Shown: positions 61,541-64,000 of the stretch, piece by piece | Position numbering within the stretch: the stretch's first letter is position 1 | Layout of the letters: every line of letters starts with the position of its first letter | NCBI GenBank assembly: GCA_000499405.2 | Contig: HG738136.1 | Coordinates: 979,274-1,043,273, forward strand | Direction of reading: 5' to 3' | DNA: 64,000 nt | Source: Onchocerca volvulus | Lineage: Eukaryota > Nematoda > Chromadorea > Rhabditida > Onchocercidae | The notes under the pieces: generated by a model | The model's database searches: none | The model's input: the letters and a program-made list of their open reading frames with translations, nothing else | What the model was told of the DNA's origin: nothing | Program-made: the position numbers and the translations under genes

Positions 61541-61800
61541 ATTTCTTCACTGATTGCTTTCAAATTTTGACACAATGCTGCATTCAAATTTTTTATAGAT
61601 ATGACTATTTTTTTTTTTTACCTATCACACTTGAGACAAGTAAAAGTTAACGGACTAAATTTTTTGACCACGCTAATTCCTGAATTGTTCATTTTTACGC
61701 AACGTTTCAAATTATTCACCGATTGATTTGAAATTCCGAAATATCATTACATTAGAATAGGCATGTTTTTATATGTAGATATAAGGAGCATGTTTAAGAA
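61541..61800. repeat. Two copies of a dispersed repeat also found at 25030-25140
   Basis: The copy at 61685-61800 shares GTTCATTT, CAACGTTTCAA, TTCACCGATT, ATTTGAAATT-like, GCATGTTTTTATA and AGATA-AAGG-GC with 25030-25140 in unc-89 intron 9. A second, shorter copy at about 61541-61600 shares TTCTTCACTGATT, AAATTTTGACACAATGCTGC with the same element. A coding-like minus-strand frame in the short copy is part of the repeat, not a gene. Confidence 0.65.
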
Positions 61801-63362
61801 TATTCAAATTAGATAGAGCCCGCCATGACAATTGATGACTTCTCATACACTAATATTTACTTAGCATGACGTGGCAAGCAATTAAGCCGATAACTTATCA
61901 GTTATCAACACCAAACAAAGCTGTGATAAAAGTTTTCTTCTTAGCTGACAAAACTATCATTATTTTTCCCCTTAACTTCAGCAAATGTTATAGGTAACGA
62001 TGCCTTCAATGTAATGTTTAAAATGAAATGAAACAAAATCTGCTAAAAGTTTTATTTATTATCCAGTAGTAGTAGTGACTTAATTTCATTTAACTTAACT
62101 ACTACTCAAAGTTAGTTCTAGTAACTATTAAGACAAATAGAACAAGTTTTATTAGGGCACAGTATCAAATTTCTATTTTGTTTCATTAAGGCATTGTATC
62201 AAATTTTAAATAATTAAAAATCTTCAACTATAAGTACATATAAGTATAATAAAATATACACAAATATAAATAAAATTATCGATAACAGAGAAATATACAA
62301 TATACATCTAGGCATCAAAAATTTCAAATTTCAAATATGAAATTTGCAAAAAAAAATGATTTAGAAATTGAAGAATTTGGTAAATATTACTGCAAAAGAG
62401 AATTTTATGCAAAAAGGAAGGAAGAAATTTGAAGAGGAAAAGTGATTGGAACAGCAACAAAAGTAACAGTTGTTCCACTTTACAACATTTTAAATGAGCT
62501 CGAGCTCTCGAGCTTTGAGATCAGTTTACAGCTAAAACTAATAGATATTTGAAATAACGGCATAGGAAGAAAGAAAGATGACTAAAGAAGCATCAATAAA
62601 TTCTAAACTAGCTTCGAATTTCAAACCTATCCTTTATAATTCATCACTCTTAAAAAAAAAAAAGAAAAAAAAAAAACAAAAAAAACGAATTCCTTCGATC
62701 GCGCTATCTCATCCATTTTATCCTCCTGTCATTCAAAAATTCTTATTTCAATTTTCTTCCAACTCCAATTTTTACAATTTGATTCTCTATATTCCAGAAG
62801 AAAAGTATACGTTTCAAATTTATTTGAAATGTATCAAAATCTTCTAAATAGGTTGAAGTATTCATTCATGCAATATTTGATTTCTTAGGGAGAAATTTTT
62901 ATTGAAAGATAACATATCTACCTGTCATTCTTTTTTCAATTTTTTCTTTTCTTATTTTTTTCATTTACGAAAATGGCAATTTGTGAGGCTTTTTAATTTT
63001 TGAATGATTACAGCCAAAATGTAACGGAACAACAGCGCGTATTAATATGTCATCTTTGATGATTGTCATGTTGGTGTCATGAGTTGACGAATGGAACAAA
63101 TAAAATAATCAGGATATGAGATGATTGTTGTTGACATTTTAATGAATTGTGACATTTTTAGAAGTTTTTGGAATACTGGAATGGGTATTCGGAACATGTG
63201 AACTTAGATTCCAAAGAAATTTTCAAATTTTAAAACTAATAATTATCATTTCCAAATATGTGACATATTTTATTCTTAGAAATTATTATAACCTATTTTT
63301 TTCATTTCAATTTTACCCAATTTTATCAATTCCGATACTCCCCTAATTTTTTATTAAATTTT

Positions 63363-63417
63363 CATCATTTTTACTCCAGCTTTATTAGACTTACATCATT
63401 TTTACTCCAGCTTTATT
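63363..63417. repeat. 31-bp period tandem pair
   Basis: CATCATTTTTACTCCAGCTT then TATT occurs at 63363-63386 and again at 63394-63417, a perfect short duplication in non-coding DNA. Confidence 0.85.
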
Positions 63418-64000
63418 CTAGTAACTCTTTCCTCTAGATTTTAATCATTTTTATCAATACCTTTTTTTTTTCCACTCATATTTGCGTTTTCGTTACCACT
63501 TTTTTTTGCAATCTTATATACTAATTTTCCGAATACATGCTCTCCAAAAATCGATATTGAAAAAAGTTTCACTTATAAATGCGATCATAGAAATTCCAAA
63601 GCGAATTTTTAAAACAATGTAAAATGTCACAGAATTAATATTAAAAGATAACAAAGAAGCTGATATTAAAAGTTAAATAGCAAATCCATTTAAATCATCG
63701 TCAAAAAAAAAAATTTTTTTTTTTTGAAGATAATTCCTGGAAATTTCAGATATTATTATTTCTTTTTTTCTTTATATTCGGTAATATGAATTCTAAAAAA
63801 ATCATTTCAATCAAATGAAAATATCTTTAACATCCTCTTCTATAAGCTATAAAATACTGTTAAAAAAAAAAATTAATTATTGGAATTTATTTATAACATT
63901 TTTTCAGTCAAAAAAATCCTTTCCAAAATGAATGCTTCTTTATCATTTTTATTTCTCCACAATTTTTATTATCACGCACCATGATTTTCAGGAATAACTA

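Larger units (their letters stand above)
55112..64000. other. asd-2 5' flank or upstream intron, AT-rich
   Basis: No gene can be supported. A pyrimidine-rich stretch on the plus strand at about 55535-55605 and a GA-rich stretch at 59650-59710 resemble nematode promoter or 5'UTR composition. Named structures are the direct duplication (56470-57516), the orphan coding-like exon (58613-58731), the dispersed repeat copies near 61.5-61.8 kb and a short tandem pair at 63363-63417. Alternative first exons of asd-2 may exist here but none is convincing. Confidence 0.5.

Noticed and set aside
61504..61600. A coding-like minus-strand frame with KNLNAALCQNLKAISEEIAK
   Set aside because: The sequence belongs to a repeat that also occurs at 25 kb without the open frame, so the frame is probably accidental.
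62578..62847. A plus-strand frame of 89 codons with a poly-Lys run
   Set aside because: Built on an A-homopolymer; no homology, no splice or promoter evidence.
1..64000. CRISPR arrays, rRNA, tRNA genes, operons and complete transposons
   Set aside because: Looked for by eye on both strands; no regularly spaced identical repeats, no tRNA-like cloverleaf with its internal box sequences, and no transposase or reverse transcriptase frame was found.

Overview
The window is AT-rich nuclear DNA from a nematode, most likely a filarial or related spirurid species. Two large multi-exon genes, both read on the minus strand, can be recognised by comparison with Caenorhabditis elegans proteins. Remnants of bacterial genes (an ftsK-like piece and a transaldolase-like piece) lie inside introns, as expected in lineages that carry or once carried the endosymbiont Wolbachia. 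Introns are GT-AG and AT-rich, acceptors are of the TTTCAG type, and candidate spliced-leader acceptors lie 15-24 nt before both predicted start codons.

Region 1-35.2 kb is the 5' part of an obscurin/titin-like giant muscle gene, the unc-89 ortholog. I resolved 54 exons whose splice junctions all keep frame, giving 12,015 coding nt (4,005 codons) with no stop. In order they encode a short basic leader, SH3, DH (RhoGEF), PH, a linker, and 34 complete plus one partial Ig (I-set) domains. The gene runs off the window at base 1, so the remaining Ig, Fn3 and kinase domains are not here. Unusual points are a direct join from Ig7 to Ig8 with no KSP-rich insert, a single 2,973-bp exon holding ten Ig domains that include an exact 294-bp tandem array, a 6.3-kb intron inside the DH domain, an intronic relic of an Ig exon, and a possible internal first exon downstream of the PH exons.

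Region 35.25-44.4 kb is mostly non-coding flank: the unc-89 5' flank, then AT-rich DNA. Region 44.45-55.1 kb is a STAR-family (QUA1-KH-QUA2) RNA-binding gene, the asd-2/quaking ortholog. It has ten coding exons (441 aa) and candidate alternative 3' exons: an 18-nt microexon, preceded by an ACTAAC motif of the kind STAR proteins bind, and a distal tail exon. Region 55.1-64 kb is AT-rich flank or upstream intron, with a 320-bp direct duplication, copies of a dispersed repeat, and one orphan coding-like exon.

The two genes do not form an operon: they are about 11 kb apart. In C. elegans both act in body-wall muscle, UNC-89 at the sarcomeric M-line and ASD-2 as a muscle splicing regulator, so a regulatory link is possible but is inference. 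All coordinates come from manual splice-site reading without transcript data.
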